Assembly (NCBI GenBank): GCA_936450465.1
Contig: OW388292.1
Coordinates: 7,769,756 to 7,833,755 of the forward strand
From: Gibbula magus
Lineage: Eukaryota > Mollusca > Gastropoda > Trochida > Trochidae
Direction: 5' to 3'
Length of the DNA: 64,000 bases
Shown here: piece by piece, positions 33,280-44,190 of the stretch
Numbering within the stretch: the first letter of the stretch is position 1
Layout: each line of letters opens with the position of its first letter
The notes under the pieces: generated by a model
Database searches by the model: none
What the model saw: only the letters and a program-made list of their open reading frames with translations
Told to the model about the DNA's origin: nothing
Program-made: the position numbers and the translations under genes

Positions 33280-34759
33280 CCCTTAACATGCGGGCGACGG
33301 AATTATCCGGGAGGCACATAGAGAAAAATGTTAGAACCCTTGGCGAGACCCGTACGTTGGACTTAGTGCATTTACCGGGTCAGTAATAATTATATTTGCC
33401 GCCCAGGCGAAATGCGAGACGAAGTGTGTCCGTATATCGCCACATGAAAACTTGTTTACATACATCTCGCAGATAGCCACGATAACGAGTCTGTGTGAAT
33501 GTCCGGTCGAAATATCAAGTAAAATTCACACCAAATTGTGTGTGCATTGTTGACCCGTAACGCATCGATAATTAGCTTTACAAAAGGCCAATTTTGTCGG
33601 GCTTAGCCCCCGAAGCATTAATTCGCTTGAGGCTATTTTCACCCACGTGTTTGTATTGCCTCGGGTTTGCCTCGCCCGAGACTGCTATCTGCCTCGCATC
33701 TCGCGAGACGGGGGAAAAAATCGCTAACTCGCCTTACTCCCGCACTTCATATCATGTGAGCGAATAGTTTGTTTTCAAAAAAAAATACGGCAAAATAAAG
33801 GTGAAACAATGGACTACATTCCCATATAAAATTAGAAAATCTCAAAAAAATAATAAAGACACAGCAAGCGCCGTGAAAAAGGTCATGTTTACACTTCATA
33901 AATTTTGAAACAATCGGCGATTTTCACAACTTCTAAAACATTTATCACGGCTAAAATACTGAATGCATTTTCATAATTTTTATATCACAATAAACCGAAA
34001 AGAATAATCTTTTATTCTATATAAAATGCGCAGATTTATTCACAGAAATAAAGATACAATTTTACCTTTCTGAGAGGCATGTGAAACCAAACGGCACACA
34101 AACTAATCAACATATTTTCATCAGTTATGGTTCGAGGTTAGCGTTTATTTGAAAAGTCAAACAACATAACCATATTTGGGTTGACATGTGCTTATTTGTC
34201 AACTGGTTCGAGATTATGATTTCTTGGAAAAGTGCGATGAACGACCGTTTGCAATGCCGCATACATGTTGTAAGTATTGACGATTTTATAGGTGGAAATA
34301 AAGACAAACTTTACATAGCTATAGAATTATAACCAAAGGTCGCATTCTAATAATTTTTATATCATTGTGAAGCTAGACATCTTGTCTTCAATTCCGTATA
34401 TAAATGGAATTTTTCTCGTTTCGTATTTATGATGTTACGAGGCCCGAATTAAAGACAATCTTTCGAAAGTAATAGAATAAAAACGAAAAAACATAGAAAA
34501 TTCATTCAAAGTTTCGGGTGTGAATTAGCCATTTGTGTACGGGTGTCGCTACTTGAATTTGTATTGAACGCCCGTATATAGTCCTTATTCGCCATGTAGA
34601 TGCGGTATATTTCGTAAAAACGGTACCGGAATCGCCGCCTGGAAATTCCGCCAGCAGAGCTCGTTAGTGAATAAGCTCAAACTACTGCTGCGAGCTGCGA
34701 GCCTGTAAATTCCGCCACAGGGGCTAAAAATGGTAAAATATATATACGCAACGTAAGGG
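33280..34759. mobile_element. piggyBac-like non-autonomous element nested in DIRS-C
   Basis: TTAA (33276-33279) precedes CCCTTAACATGCGGGCG, and GCAACGTAAGGG precedes TTAA (34760-34763). The ends are therefore an imperfect inverted repeat flanked by a TTAA duplication, the piggyBac signature. Subterminal blocks (gacggaatt near the left, RC ggcggaatt near the right) extend the inverted pairing. The 1480-bp body has no transposase frame. Removing it rejoins ttatttTTAAcccctaagaa. Confidence 0.65.
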
Positions 34760-34763
34760 TTAA

Positions 34764-35015
34764 CCCCTAAGAAGGGAAAAATACGATCTTTTAAGCATTA
34801 AATAGGAAGATATTCAATGCTGGAAATACGATCTACTACCAAAATAGGATATTTTTACGGCATTTAGAACAAAAGTACGATCTTTTGGAAGAGTTATCTC
34901 CCTTTATTCCTCCATGGATATGAGTTTGTCTTATCAAGTCCTTAGGATTGGGACTAGGTTTGGAGTGGTCTACGAATTTGGACTCCCTCCAGCCTTATGT
35001 GTTATTCTGGCAACT
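34764..35015 (+). other. DIRS-C 3' untranslated region, part 2
   Basis: AT-rich with short repeats (aatacgatct, aaaataggatat). No open frame. It leads into the internal complementary region. Confidence 0.55.
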
Positions 35016-35097
35016 CAATCTAGAGGGATAGTTTACGCAATAATTATGAACAATCACAATTATTGTTAGTAATTATAAGTAAACATACCTCTAGATT
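35016..35097. repeat. DIRS-C internal complementary region
   Basis: The first half (ggcaactcaatctagaggga to cgcaataatt) is the reverse complement of the left terminus 27295-27330. The second half (tgaacaatcacaattattgt to tctagattgag) is the reverse complement of the right terminus about 35290-35341. One extra A sits between them. This is the expected sequence of joined element ends. Confidence 0.9.
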
Positions 35098-35142
35098 GAG
35101 GATGTACTCCCACCCTCCTCCCCGTCATCCAAATTATACTTC

Positions 35143-35341
35143 GAATAGAATGAGGTAAACATCCGGTTGACAGGGGAAGATAATTCAGCCAGGGGAGATA
35201 ACTCAGGGAAAGAACAACACACACACACGACATAAAATTTTATTTTTTTACTCTGTATAACCTCTCCAGACTTGGAGATGTAGGCAACTCAATCTAGAGG
35301 TATGTTTACTTATAATTACTAACAATAATTGTGATTGTTCA
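35143..35341 (+). repeat. DIRS-C right terminal repeat
   Basis: 35143-35300 mirrors 27315-27471 in inverted orientation. The last 40 or so bases are specific to the right end and complementary to the second half of the ICR. Confidence 0.88.
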
Positions 35342-35345
35342 TTTT

Positions 35346-35517
35346 ATGAATGAACCATTTGACACCAAATTGTCATGCTTTCTTCTCTCTCCCTGTCTTC
35401 CCCTCCCCCTTTCCCTCTCTCTGTAGAGGGATGTTTTGGGCTGATGTTGGGTCAGGGAAAATACAGATGTAGGGGAAACATGGTAAAATATTTTATGGTT
35501 GCTCCACTGATATTTTT
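35346..35517. other. Flank of the DIRS-C insertion (duplicate of 40065-40236)
   Basis: The flank begins atgaatgaaccatttgacac and contains a CT-rich block (ctctctccctgtcttccc). It matches the second copy base for base over most of its length. Non-coding. Confidence 0.75.
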
Positions 35518-36895
35518 AGCTCATCAGACCTGAAAGGCCTGATGGGCTTATAGCATGGCATGGCGTCCAGCGTCCAACGTCCCTCCATCCTTCCATCCGT
35601 CTGTCCCTCCATCCGTAAACTTTTCGCTTTTTCGACTTCTTCTCCAGAACCAATGACTCCACAGAGCTGAAATTTTATGTGCAATCTCCTTGGCCCATGG
35701 GGATTCTAAATTGTAGATTTCGTGACCCTGTGACCCCAAATGGGGTCACAGGGGTCACATCCTTAAAAACCTATTTTCATCTTCTTCTCCAGTTCCAAAA
35801 GGTCTAGAGAGCTGAAACGTTGTGTGCAGACTCCTTGGCCCATGGGGATTCTAAATTGTAGATTTCGTGACCCCATGACTCCAAATGGGGTCACAGGGGT
35901 CACATCCTTAAAAACCTATTTTCATCTTCTACTCCAGTTCCAAAAGGTCTAGAGAGCTGAAACGTTGTGTGCAGACTCCTTGGCCAATGGGGATTCTAAA
36001 TTGAAGATTTCGTGACCCCATGACCCCAAATGGGGTCACAGGGGCCACATCCTTAAAAACCTATTTTCATCTTCTTCTTCAGTTCCAAAAGTTCTAGAGA
36101 GCTGACTAGTTGTGTGCAGACTCCTTTGATAATGGGGATTCTAAATTGTAGATTTCTTGACCCCGTGACCCCAAATGGTGTCACAGGGGTCACATCCTTA
36201 AAAACCTATTTTCATCTTCTTCTCCTGTTCCAAAAGGTCTAGAGAGCTGAAAAGTTTAGTGCATACTTCTTGGGTAATGGGGATTCTAAATTGTAGATTT
36301 CTTGACCCCATGACCCCAAATGGGGTCACAGGGGTCACATCCTTAAAAACCTATTTTCATCTTCTTCTCCAGTTCCAAAAGGTCTAGAGAGCTGAAAAGT
36401 TGTGTGCAGACTCCTTGGCCAATGGGGATTCTAAATTGTAGATTTCGTGACCCCATGACCCCAAATGGGGTCACAGGGGTCACATCCTTAAAAACCTATT
36501 GTTATCTTCTTCTCCAGTTCCAAAAGGTCTAGAGAGCTGTAAAGTTGTGTGCAGACTCCTTGGCCAATGGGGATTCTAAATTGTAGATTTTGTGACCCTG
36601 TGACCCCAATCTTGGTCACGGGTCATGACCCAAAAACCTATTTTCATCTTCTTCTTCTCCAGTTTATATGTAAAGCTCTAGAAAGATGAAATGTTGTGTA
36701 GAGATTCTTTGGTCAAAGGTGATTCTTAATTGTAGGATTGGTGACCCTGTGACTCCAAATGTGGGTCACAGGGGTCATGATCTAATACCAATATTATTTT
36801 GCTTGTTAACAATGTATTACTTGAAATAACTTAGATATTCAACCTTAGATAAAAAATCATTAAAATTTTGATGAGCTACAGAGCCCATGGCTCTA
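35518..36895 (+). mobile_element. Hybrid family A copy marking the duplication junction
   Basis: The 5' part (agctcatcagacctgaaagg to about 36060) matches the copy at 40237. The 3' part (about 36060-36895, starting near agttctagagagctgactag) matches 23170-24124, and the sequence beyond continues as the second copy of the duplicated unit. It is therefore a chimera of two family A elements, with the crossover in the monomer array. Confidence 0.75.
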
Positions 36896-37068
36896 TTTTT
36901 TCATTTTTCAACAAATTTGCACTTGTGTTTATCAGGTTGTGAAATACATCAAAATATGACCTTCATTACTATCTTTCAATTTGACTTAATTATGTATTAA
37001 TAACATATATGTGTAAACACGAATATTCTCTCGAATTACGTTTCCACAAAAAATACCCCGATTGAACT

Positions 37069-37469
37069 AGGGCTGCAACGATTCACTACGATGTATCGAA
37101 TATCGATACAATCTAAAGACATCGAAAATCGATTCATGATTCAAAATTTTGATTCGATTCACATTCATTTTTTTCATGCTAAAATAATAAAATGTCACCT
37201 GATTTTATTACAATTAGATCGTGAAATTGCATTTGCGAGCGATGATAAGTCACATGTGAACGGGAGACCAAGTTCAGTGTCTACAATATGTAATGTAGTC
37301 AATGATTGGTTTATATTCTCACCTGTGTGGCTTATACATTTCTCTTAGCAACGCCACATAGCAACGATCAAAATGGCGGATTTTTTTTTCTGTAGTGTTA
37401 AAATATGGAATCGAACTGTTAAAATAAAAAAATTGAATTAAATTTGTCTAGGTGATTTGTTGCAGCCCA
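37069..37469. mobile_element. hAT-like MITE (duplicate of 24298-24698)
   Basis: It has the same termini and body as the first copy, with isolated substitutions (for example gtgatttgttg against gtgaattgttg). It is duplicated with its surroundings, not independently inserted. Confidence 0.6.
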
Positions 37470-37554
37470 CCTTTTAAATGTTATAAGTTTTGGAAAATAG
37501 TAAACTTTGACGGTCAGGAATCCTGACCAAGAGAGGTCCGTGAACCCAGGGATG

Positions 37555-38085
37555 ATAGCTCAATCCGATGGGCTTTATGGCATGGCCTCCGGTGTCCATC
37601 TGTCCGTCCATCCTTCTGTAAACTTTTAACGTTTTCATTTTCTTCTCCAGATCTACTGGGTCTAGGGAGCTGAAATTTTGTGTATAAACTCCTGGGCCAA
37701 TGGGAACACAGTGGCGCCAAATAAGGGCCTCACAGGCCATAACCTAAAAACCTTTTTTCATCTTCTTCTTCAAAATGAAAAGATCAATAAGGCTGATATG
37801 TTCTTCATCAGAATGAAAAGACCTAGAAGTTAAAATGTTGTGTAGAGACTCTTTAGCCAATATGGGGACACTAAATTGTAGATTTGGTGACCCTGGGGCC
37901 GCAAATAAGAGCCCCACAGGCCATTACCTAAACATTTATTTTAATCTTCTTCTCCAGAACAAAAAGATCTAGAAGGCTGTAATATCGTGTGCAGACTCTT
38001 TAGCCAATTGGAATTCTAAATGGCCATGGCCTAAAAACCTAGTTTCATCTTCCTCTCTGGAATAAGAGGCCTAGAAAGCTGTAAT
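37555..38085 (+). mobile_element. Diverged family A relative (duplicate of 24784-25315)
   Basis: It repeats the first copy with a few substitutions, for example acgttttc against acattttc. Confidence 0.55.
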
Positions 38086-38091
38086 ATTGTC

Positions 38092-38631
38092 CCTCATTGT
38101 GAGTCAAGTACTTGATGATGTCAGCATTGTGAGTCATGTACTTGATGATGTCAGCATTGTGAGTCAAGTACTTGATGATGTCAGCATTGTGAGTCAAGTA
38201 CTTGATGATGTCAGCATTGTGAGTCAAGTACTTGATGATGTCAGCATTGTGAGTCAAGTACTTGATGATGTCAGCATTGTGAGTCATGTACTTGATGATG
38301 TCACTATTGTGAGTCAAGTACTTGAAGATGTCAGCATTGTGAGTCATGTACTTGATGATGTCAGCATTGTGAGTCAAGTACTTGATGATGTCAGCATTGT
38401 GAGTCAAGTACTTGATGATGTCAGCATTGTGAGTCAAGTACTTGATGATGTCAGCATTGTGAGTCAAGTACTTGATGATGTCAGCATTGTGAGTCATGTA
38501 CTTGATGAAGTCAGCATTGTGAGTCAAGTACTTGAAGATGTCAGCATTGTGAGTCAAGTACTTGATGATGTCAGCATTGTGAGTCAAGTACTTGATGATG
38601 TCAGCATTGTGAGTTGTGTAGTTGATGATAC
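38092..38631. repeat. 30-bp minisatellite, 18 units (copy 2)
   Basis: It has the same unit and the same number of units as 25321-25860. Unit-level variants differ slightly: several deviant units of copy 1 read as consensus here. Each unit again holds TGAGTCA. Confidence 0.92.
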
Positions 38632-38716
38632 CATGCCATTGTACAAATCCACTGTCAAAACATTGTCTCCTATGATATATTGTGTGATTTTGATGATAAA
38701 AGTCATTTTTTTGCAG

Positions 38717-38785
38717 AGAAAACTTCAGAAAGTGGTCCAAATGCTCATGTTAACACAACAAAGTCAGGAGGAAAAGAAATGAAAA
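38717..38785 (+). CDS. Host gene exon, duplicate copy 2 (69 bp, phase 1-1)
   Basis: Sequence, acceptor (ttttttgcag) and donor (GTGAGT) are identical to 25946-26014. Its leftover A pairs with CT of the next exon (42931) to give T, continuing the frame. The transcript could carry either copy or both in tandem. Confidence 0.75.
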
Positions 38786-38897
38786 GTGAGTAAAATAGAT
38801 CCAATGAATACGAGTGTGTGATATCAAAGTCCAGACTAATCAATAGTTATTGTTCATTTAGGCTTAATGACTGTATACTTGTAAATAATCATCTTTT

Positions 38898-39331
38898 TAT
38901 ACCCCCGCTACGAAGTAGTCGGGGGTATATAGCGGTCAGCACGTCCGTCCGGTTTTTATTCTGCTCATAATTCTGAAACCAGTCGCTCAAATTTTACGAA
39001 ACTTGATATGTACAATCACCATGATGTGTACATCTGCCTTTTGTATGTTTCATACCCTAATTTGCATAATTTATGCAAATTTTCTCCGTTTTGGACTTTG
39101 CCATTCACAGTTTTTGTTCCACTCATAACTCAAATACTAATTGTTCAAATGTCTTGTAACTTGATACATATAATCACCACGATGTGTACATCTGCCTTTT
39201 GTATGTTTCATACCCTCATTTGCATAATTTATGCAAATTTTCTCTGTTTTTGACTTAACCATTCACACTTTTTGTTCCACTCATAACTCTGAAACCAGTT
39301 GTTCAAATGTTACGAAACTTAAAAATGAAAT
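38898..39331 (+). mobile_element. Repeat family C (copy 2)
   Basis: Duplicate of 26127-26560, including the two octamer palindromes at 39060-39080 and 39218-39238. Confidence 0.6.
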
Positions 39332-39570
39332 GAAACGAACTTAAGAAAATTTGAATATCAAATCTGTGCTGTAAAATGATTGAAGACAAAGACAGATATA
39401 TATGTTTGCTATTCATAATTGAAAATTGTAAATGTTTCAATAGTCAGAAATCAGGGAATTTGAACATGAAGAAACCAATGTGATTTCCAAAAAAGAAAAA
39501 TAGTTTCATTTGACTAGAAAGCCTTGTGAACAACAAACAAATTATTGTTGATTTGAACATTTTCATTTTT

Positions 39571-40056
39571 AGCTCATCTGCCTGAAAGGCCCGATGGGCT
39601 TATTGCATGGCATGGCATGGCATGGCGTCCGGCATCCGTCAGTCTGTCCATCTGTAAACTTTTCGCTTTTTCGATTTCTACTCTTGAATCAATAACTGTA
39701 GAGAACTGAAATTTTATGTGCAGACTCCTTGGCCAATGGGGATTCTTAATTGTAGATTTGGTGACCCAATGACCCCAAATAAAGTCACAGGGGTCACAAC
39801 CTTAAAAACATGTTTTCATCTTCTTCTCTAGTACCAAAAGGTCTAGAAAGCTGAAATGTTGTGTATACAGACTCTTTGTCAAATAGCATACTGAATTGTA
39901 GATTATGTGACCCCATGTCCCCAAATAGGGTCACAAGGGTCAGAACCCTAAAAAACTGTTTTCATCTTCTTCTCCAGTAAGAAAAGCTCTAGAACAAGCT
40001 GAGAAAATTTATTATAACAATACAAATCCTGATGAGCTACATAGCCCATGGTTCTA
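39571..40056 (+). mobile_element. Short family A copy, uninterrupted (empty site for DIRS-C)
   Basis: It matches 26800-27290 except for one missing atggc unit and single-base changes. The T8 run at 40057-40064 that follows is the unoccupied counterpart of the DIRS-C insertion site. Confidence 0.8.
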
Positions 40057-40236
40057 TTTTTTTTATGAATGAACCATTTGACACCAAATTGTCATGCTTT
40101 CTTCTCTCTCCCTGTCTTCCCCTCCCCCTTTCCCTCTCTCTGTAGAGGGATGTTTTGGGCTGATGTTGGGTCAGGGAAAATACAGATGTAGGGGAAACAT
40201 GGTAAAATATTTTATGGTTGCTCCACTGATATTTTT

Positions 40237-42426
40237 AGCTCATCAGACCTGAAAGGCCTGATGGGCTTATGGCATGGCATGGCGTCCAGCGTCCAACGTC
40301 CCTCCATCCTTCCATCCGTCTGTCCCTCCATCCGTAAACTTTTCGCTTTTTCGACTTCTTCTCCAGAACCAATGACTCCACAGAGCTGAAATTTTATGTG
40401 CAATCTCCTTGGCCCATGGGGATTCTAAATTGTAGATTTCGTGACCCTGTGACCCCAAATGGGGTCACAGGGGTCACATCCTTAAAAACCTATTTTCATC
40501 TTCTTCTCCAGTTCCAAAAGGTCTAGAGAGCTGAAACGTTGTGTGCAGACTCCTTGGCCCATGGGGATTCTAAATTGTAGATTTCGTGACCCCATGACTC
40601 CAAATGGGGTCACAGGGGTCACATCCTTAAAAACCTATTTTCATCTTCTTCTCCAGTTCCAAAAGGTCTAGAGAGCTGAAACGTTGTGTGCAGACTCCTT
40701 GGCCCATGGGGATTCTAAATTGTAGATTTCGTGACCCCATGACTCCAAATGGGGTCACAGGGGTCACATCCTTAAAAACCTATTTTCATCTTCTTCTCCA
40801 GTTCCAAAAGGTCTAGAGAGCTGAAACGTTGTGTGCAGACTCCTTGGGCCATGGGGATTCTAAATTGTAGATTTCATGACCCTCGTGAGCCCAAATGGGG
40901 CCACAGGGGGCAGACCTCATAAACCTATTTTCATCTTCTTCTCCAGTACCAAAAGGCCTAGAGAGCTGAAAAGTTGTGTGCAGACTCCTTGGCCAATGGG
41001 GATTCTAAATTGTAGATTTCGTTATAACCTATTTAACAGCCCCTATCATCTGCTATCAGTTTTTGTGCAGTTTCCATCGCCGCAGGCACGTTTTGTATTG
41101 GCTTTAACTTTTTTCCTAGAAGGTTTTGAGAACTCATATACATGACTTCTTACTTATGCCCCTGGGGAATTTTTTTGACATGTTCATATTCAAGGTCAAA
41201 GGTCAAGGTCACGAGTTCTGAAATCGCTAAAAAAATCCTTGTAAACACGATAACTTGAAAAATATTTGTGCTCTTAGGCTCAGGCTCAGGCTCTTATTTG
41301 GTGTATATCAGCTATGGAAAAAGGCCAAGATTTTAAAAGGTTTTTTCGCTAACATCCGTCAAAGGTCAAAGTCATAGCGAGGTCACAACTTAAGCATGCT
41401 TTTGCAAAAATGTCTTATTTCAACTATTAACACTTTGAATCATTACATGATTGTGATACACAATAAAAAGTGATCAGTGATTGTGTGACTTTGAATTTTA
41501 AAGGTCAAGGTCACGAGTTAGGGTCATGGTCACAAGTTCTGAAATCACTAAATAACTTTTTTCCAAGGAGGTATCAACACCTCATATACATAACTTCTTA
41601 CTTAAGCCCCTGAGGAATTTTGTTGACATGTTCATATTCAAGGTCACAAGTTCTGAAATCGCTAAAAAATCCTTGTAAAGACGATAACTTGAAAAATATT
41701 TGTGCTATCAGGCTCTTATTTGGTGTATATCAGCTATGGAGAAAGGCCAAGATTTGAAAAGGTTTTCGCTAACATCCCTCAAAGGTCAAGGTCATAGCGA
41801 GGTCACAACTTAAACATGCTTTTGCGAATATGCCTTATGTTAACTATGAACACTTTGAGTCATTGCATAATTGTGATACACAATGAAAAGTAATCATTGA
41901 TGGTGTGACCTTTTCATCTTCTCCTCCAAAAAGGTCTACAGAGCTGAAAAGTTGTGTGCAGATTTCGTGACCCCATGACCCCAAATGGGGTCACAGGGGT
42001 CACAGGGGTCACATCCTTAAAAACCTATTTTCATCTTATTCTCCATCTCAAAAAGGTCTAGAGAGCTGAAAAGTTGTGTGCAGACTCCTTGGCCAATGAG
42101 GATTCTAAATTGTAGATTTCGTGACCCCATGACCCCAATCTAGGTCAGGGATCATGATTCAAAAACCTATTTTCATCTTTATCTCAAGTATGTAAAGCTC
42201 TAGAGAGGTGAAATGTTGTGCAGAGACTCTTTGGTCAAAGGTGATTCTTAATTGTAGGATTGCTAACCCTGTGACTCCAAATACGGGTCACTAGAGTCAT
42301 GATCTAAAAACCTTTTTTTTGCTTGTTAACAATTTATTACTTGTGATAACTTAGATATTCAACCTTAGATATTCAACCTTAGATAATAAATCAATGAAAT
42401 CCTGAGCTACAGAGTCCATGGCTCTA
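40237..42426 (+). mobile_element. Family A copy with a nested AGGTCA-rich repeat
   Basis: The 5' end and six monomers run to about 41030. An AGGTCA-rich repeat (41036-41910, with two units) follows, then further monomers and the 3' hairpin (gagtccatggctcta) ending at 42426. The second repeat may have inserted in the monomer array. Confidence 0.65.
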
Positions 42427-42526
42427 TTTTTTATAAAAGTTGTAAGGAAACTTGTATGGAAAGCAAAACCTGTTGAACTTTGTAAATTTGTCCAATCCAA
42501 AAATTGTGTTTATATATGTATAGTAG

Positions 42527-42580
42527 CTATAGTACCTGATGAGCTGCAGAGCCCATGGCTCTATTTTTAACTTTAAATTG
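42527..42580 (+). repeat. Family A 3'-end remnant
   Basis: CCTGATGAGCTGCAGAGCCC followed by atggctctattttt. A shorter remnant (agctgcagagccaatggctc) lies at about 43107. Confidence 0.6.
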
Positions 42581-42930
42581 ACAAACAATGGATGTCCCTT
42601 TAAAGGATTTTAATGGGCACTTATAAAAGTCATGCCCCAGTCCCCGAGAAACATTTCCCTCTTTAGCGTATTTTAGCGTAATGTGTAAATCTAAAGGAGC
42701 GTGTTATATTTCTTCACTATCTAAATGGCAAGTATTTCTAATACGGATAATTGTTATGTGTAATAAGATTATTTACCCTTTAAAGAAAATATAAATGACA
42801 TAAACTATCATTATAATTGGGAAATTTGAAAAAATAAAATTTGAAGAAAAAAAAACTGCTACTGCCCCTTTTAGATCAGGAACTTAATATCTGTGCTGCT
42901 GTTTCAATGATTTTTTTGTGATTTTGATAG

Positions 42931-43032
42931 CTGCATGCACTGGACCCATACAACCGTTGCATCAAGAGACTCTATCCTTGATCCCTAATCCTCAACAACA
43001 GGCAGAGCCTCAACAGCAGGCAGCACAAACTG
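42931..43032 (+). CDS. Host gene exon (102 bp, phase 1-1)
   Basis: The acceptor is attttgatag and the donor is G|GTATTA, somewhat weak. It reads ACTGPIQPLHQETLSLIPNP and continues QQQAEPQQQAAQT: a proline and glutamine-rich, probably disordered segment. The phase fits both neighbours. Confidence 0.7.
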
Positions 43033-43506
43033 GTATTAGCTGCTTTACTCTTCAAACCATCTTGAATGATTGAGAATAAACACAATTTTGTATGCAAATA
43101 TAATAAGCTGCAGAGCCAATGGCTCTACTTCAATTGATCAGCTAGCAGTTTTAAATAATATTGATTATTATACAAAACAGCCACAATTTGATCTTGTTGT
43201 ATTTGGAATCATACTATCTGAAATAGTTCAAATTCTTTTGCATTTTTCATGACTGTGCCTTGTGAGATCCAAGCCCACACCCTCAAACTCTGGCACCAAC
43301 CGCCAGCACTGACTGTACCAACAGCTTAATTACCTATATCGTCACTGTGACATCTGAATGAGGTTTAACAACCGAAGCTATTCAAACAAGGTCACCTCAG
43401 ATAGCTAGTGTGATCCCAAATATAACAGCATTAATTTTTTTTACTTAACAGCATGTATATGTCTCAACCACAATTTTGTTCTTATAGAAGTTTATTTATT
43501 TTATAG

Positions 43507-43613
43507 ATGCACGGAAAAAGATAAAGCACACTGTGAGAATTCCTCAACAAGCCATTCAAGAAGAAAATGTGGAAGTCACCTCTCCTACATCTCGCTCTCC
43601 TCCATCTCACTGA
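43507..43613 (+). CDS. Host gene terminal exon with stop codon
   Basis: The acceptor is ttattttatag. With the leftover G it reads DARKKIKHTVRIPQQAIQEE and continues NVEVTSPTSRSPPSH, then TGA at 43611-43613. The end is serine/proline rich. The stop codon lies inside the first unit of a minisatellite that forms the start of the 3' untranslated region. A possible poly(A) signal (AATAAA) is at 46746-46751, but other candidates exist and none can be confirmed. Confidence 0.72.
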
Positions 43614-44190
43614 CTATCCTCTACACATCTCACTGACTATCCTCTACACATCTCTCCTCCATCTCACTGACTATCCTCTACACATCTCACTGACTATCCT
43701 CTTCACATCTCACTGATTATCCTCTTCACATCTCACTGACTATCCTCTACACATCTCTCCTCCATCTCATTGACTATCCTCTACACATCTCACTGACTAT
43801 CCTCTACACATCTCACTGACTATCCTCTACACATCTCACTGACTATCCTCTTCACATCTCACTGACTATCCTCTACACATCTCTCCTCCATCTCATTGAC
43901 TATCCTCTACTCATCTCTCCTCCATCTCACTGTCTATCCTCTACATATCTCTCCTCCATCTCACTGTCTATCCTCTACTTATCTCTCCTCCAACTCACTG
44001 ACTATCCTCTACACATCTCTCCTCCATCTCACTGACTATCCTCTACACATCTCTCCTCCATCTATGTGACTATCCTCTACACATCCCTCCTCCAACTCAC
44101 TGACTATCCTCTACACATCTCTCCTCCATCTCACTGACTATCCTCTACACATCTCTCCTCTATCTCACTGACTATCCTCTACACATCTTC
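43597..44190. repeat. Two-component minisatellite starting at the stop codon
   Basis: It is built from a 23-bp unit (tctcactgactatcctctac plus aca) and an 11-bp unit (tctctcctcca) in irregular order, about 24 of the longer units. The first units overlap the last codons and the TGA of the host gene. Confidence 0.85.

Larger units (their letters stand above)
27295..35341 (+). mobile_element. DIRS-C: structurally complete DIRS-like retrotransposon (8047 bp)
   Basis: The left end aattattgcgtaaactatcc and the right end attgtgattgttca enclose inverted terminal repeats of about 160 bp, a Gag-like frame, RT/RNase H/methyltransferase, a tyrosine recombinase and an internal complementary region. Boundaries come from comparison with the empty site in the second tandem copy (T8 at 40057-40064): the element splits that run into T4 and T4 with no target duplication. 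Lack of a target duplication is expected for recombinase-mediated insertion. A nested 1480-bp piggyBac-like element lies inside. Coding lesions make the copy non-autonomous as sequenced. Confidence 0.92.
17112..43613 (+). other. Unrecognised multi-exon host gene, 3' part (six visible exons)
   Basis: Exons at 17112-17195, 22201-22272, 25946-26014, 38717-38785, 42931-43032 and 43507-43613 all have AG acceptors and GT donors. Every junction is phase 1, so they splice into one open frame ending at TGA 43611-43613. The total visible product is about 160 residues, rich in S, T, K, E, Q and N with no recognised domain, so it is probably a disordered C-terminal tail. The start of the gene is upstream, perhaps at 4204 or outside the window. 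Introns are large and filled with repeats. Two of the exons are copies made by a tandem duplication. The function is not identified. Confidence 0.75.

Noticed and set aside
33280..34759. Additional DIRS-C coding region
   Set aside because: No open frame of note, and TTAA-flanked inverted ends explain it as an insertion.
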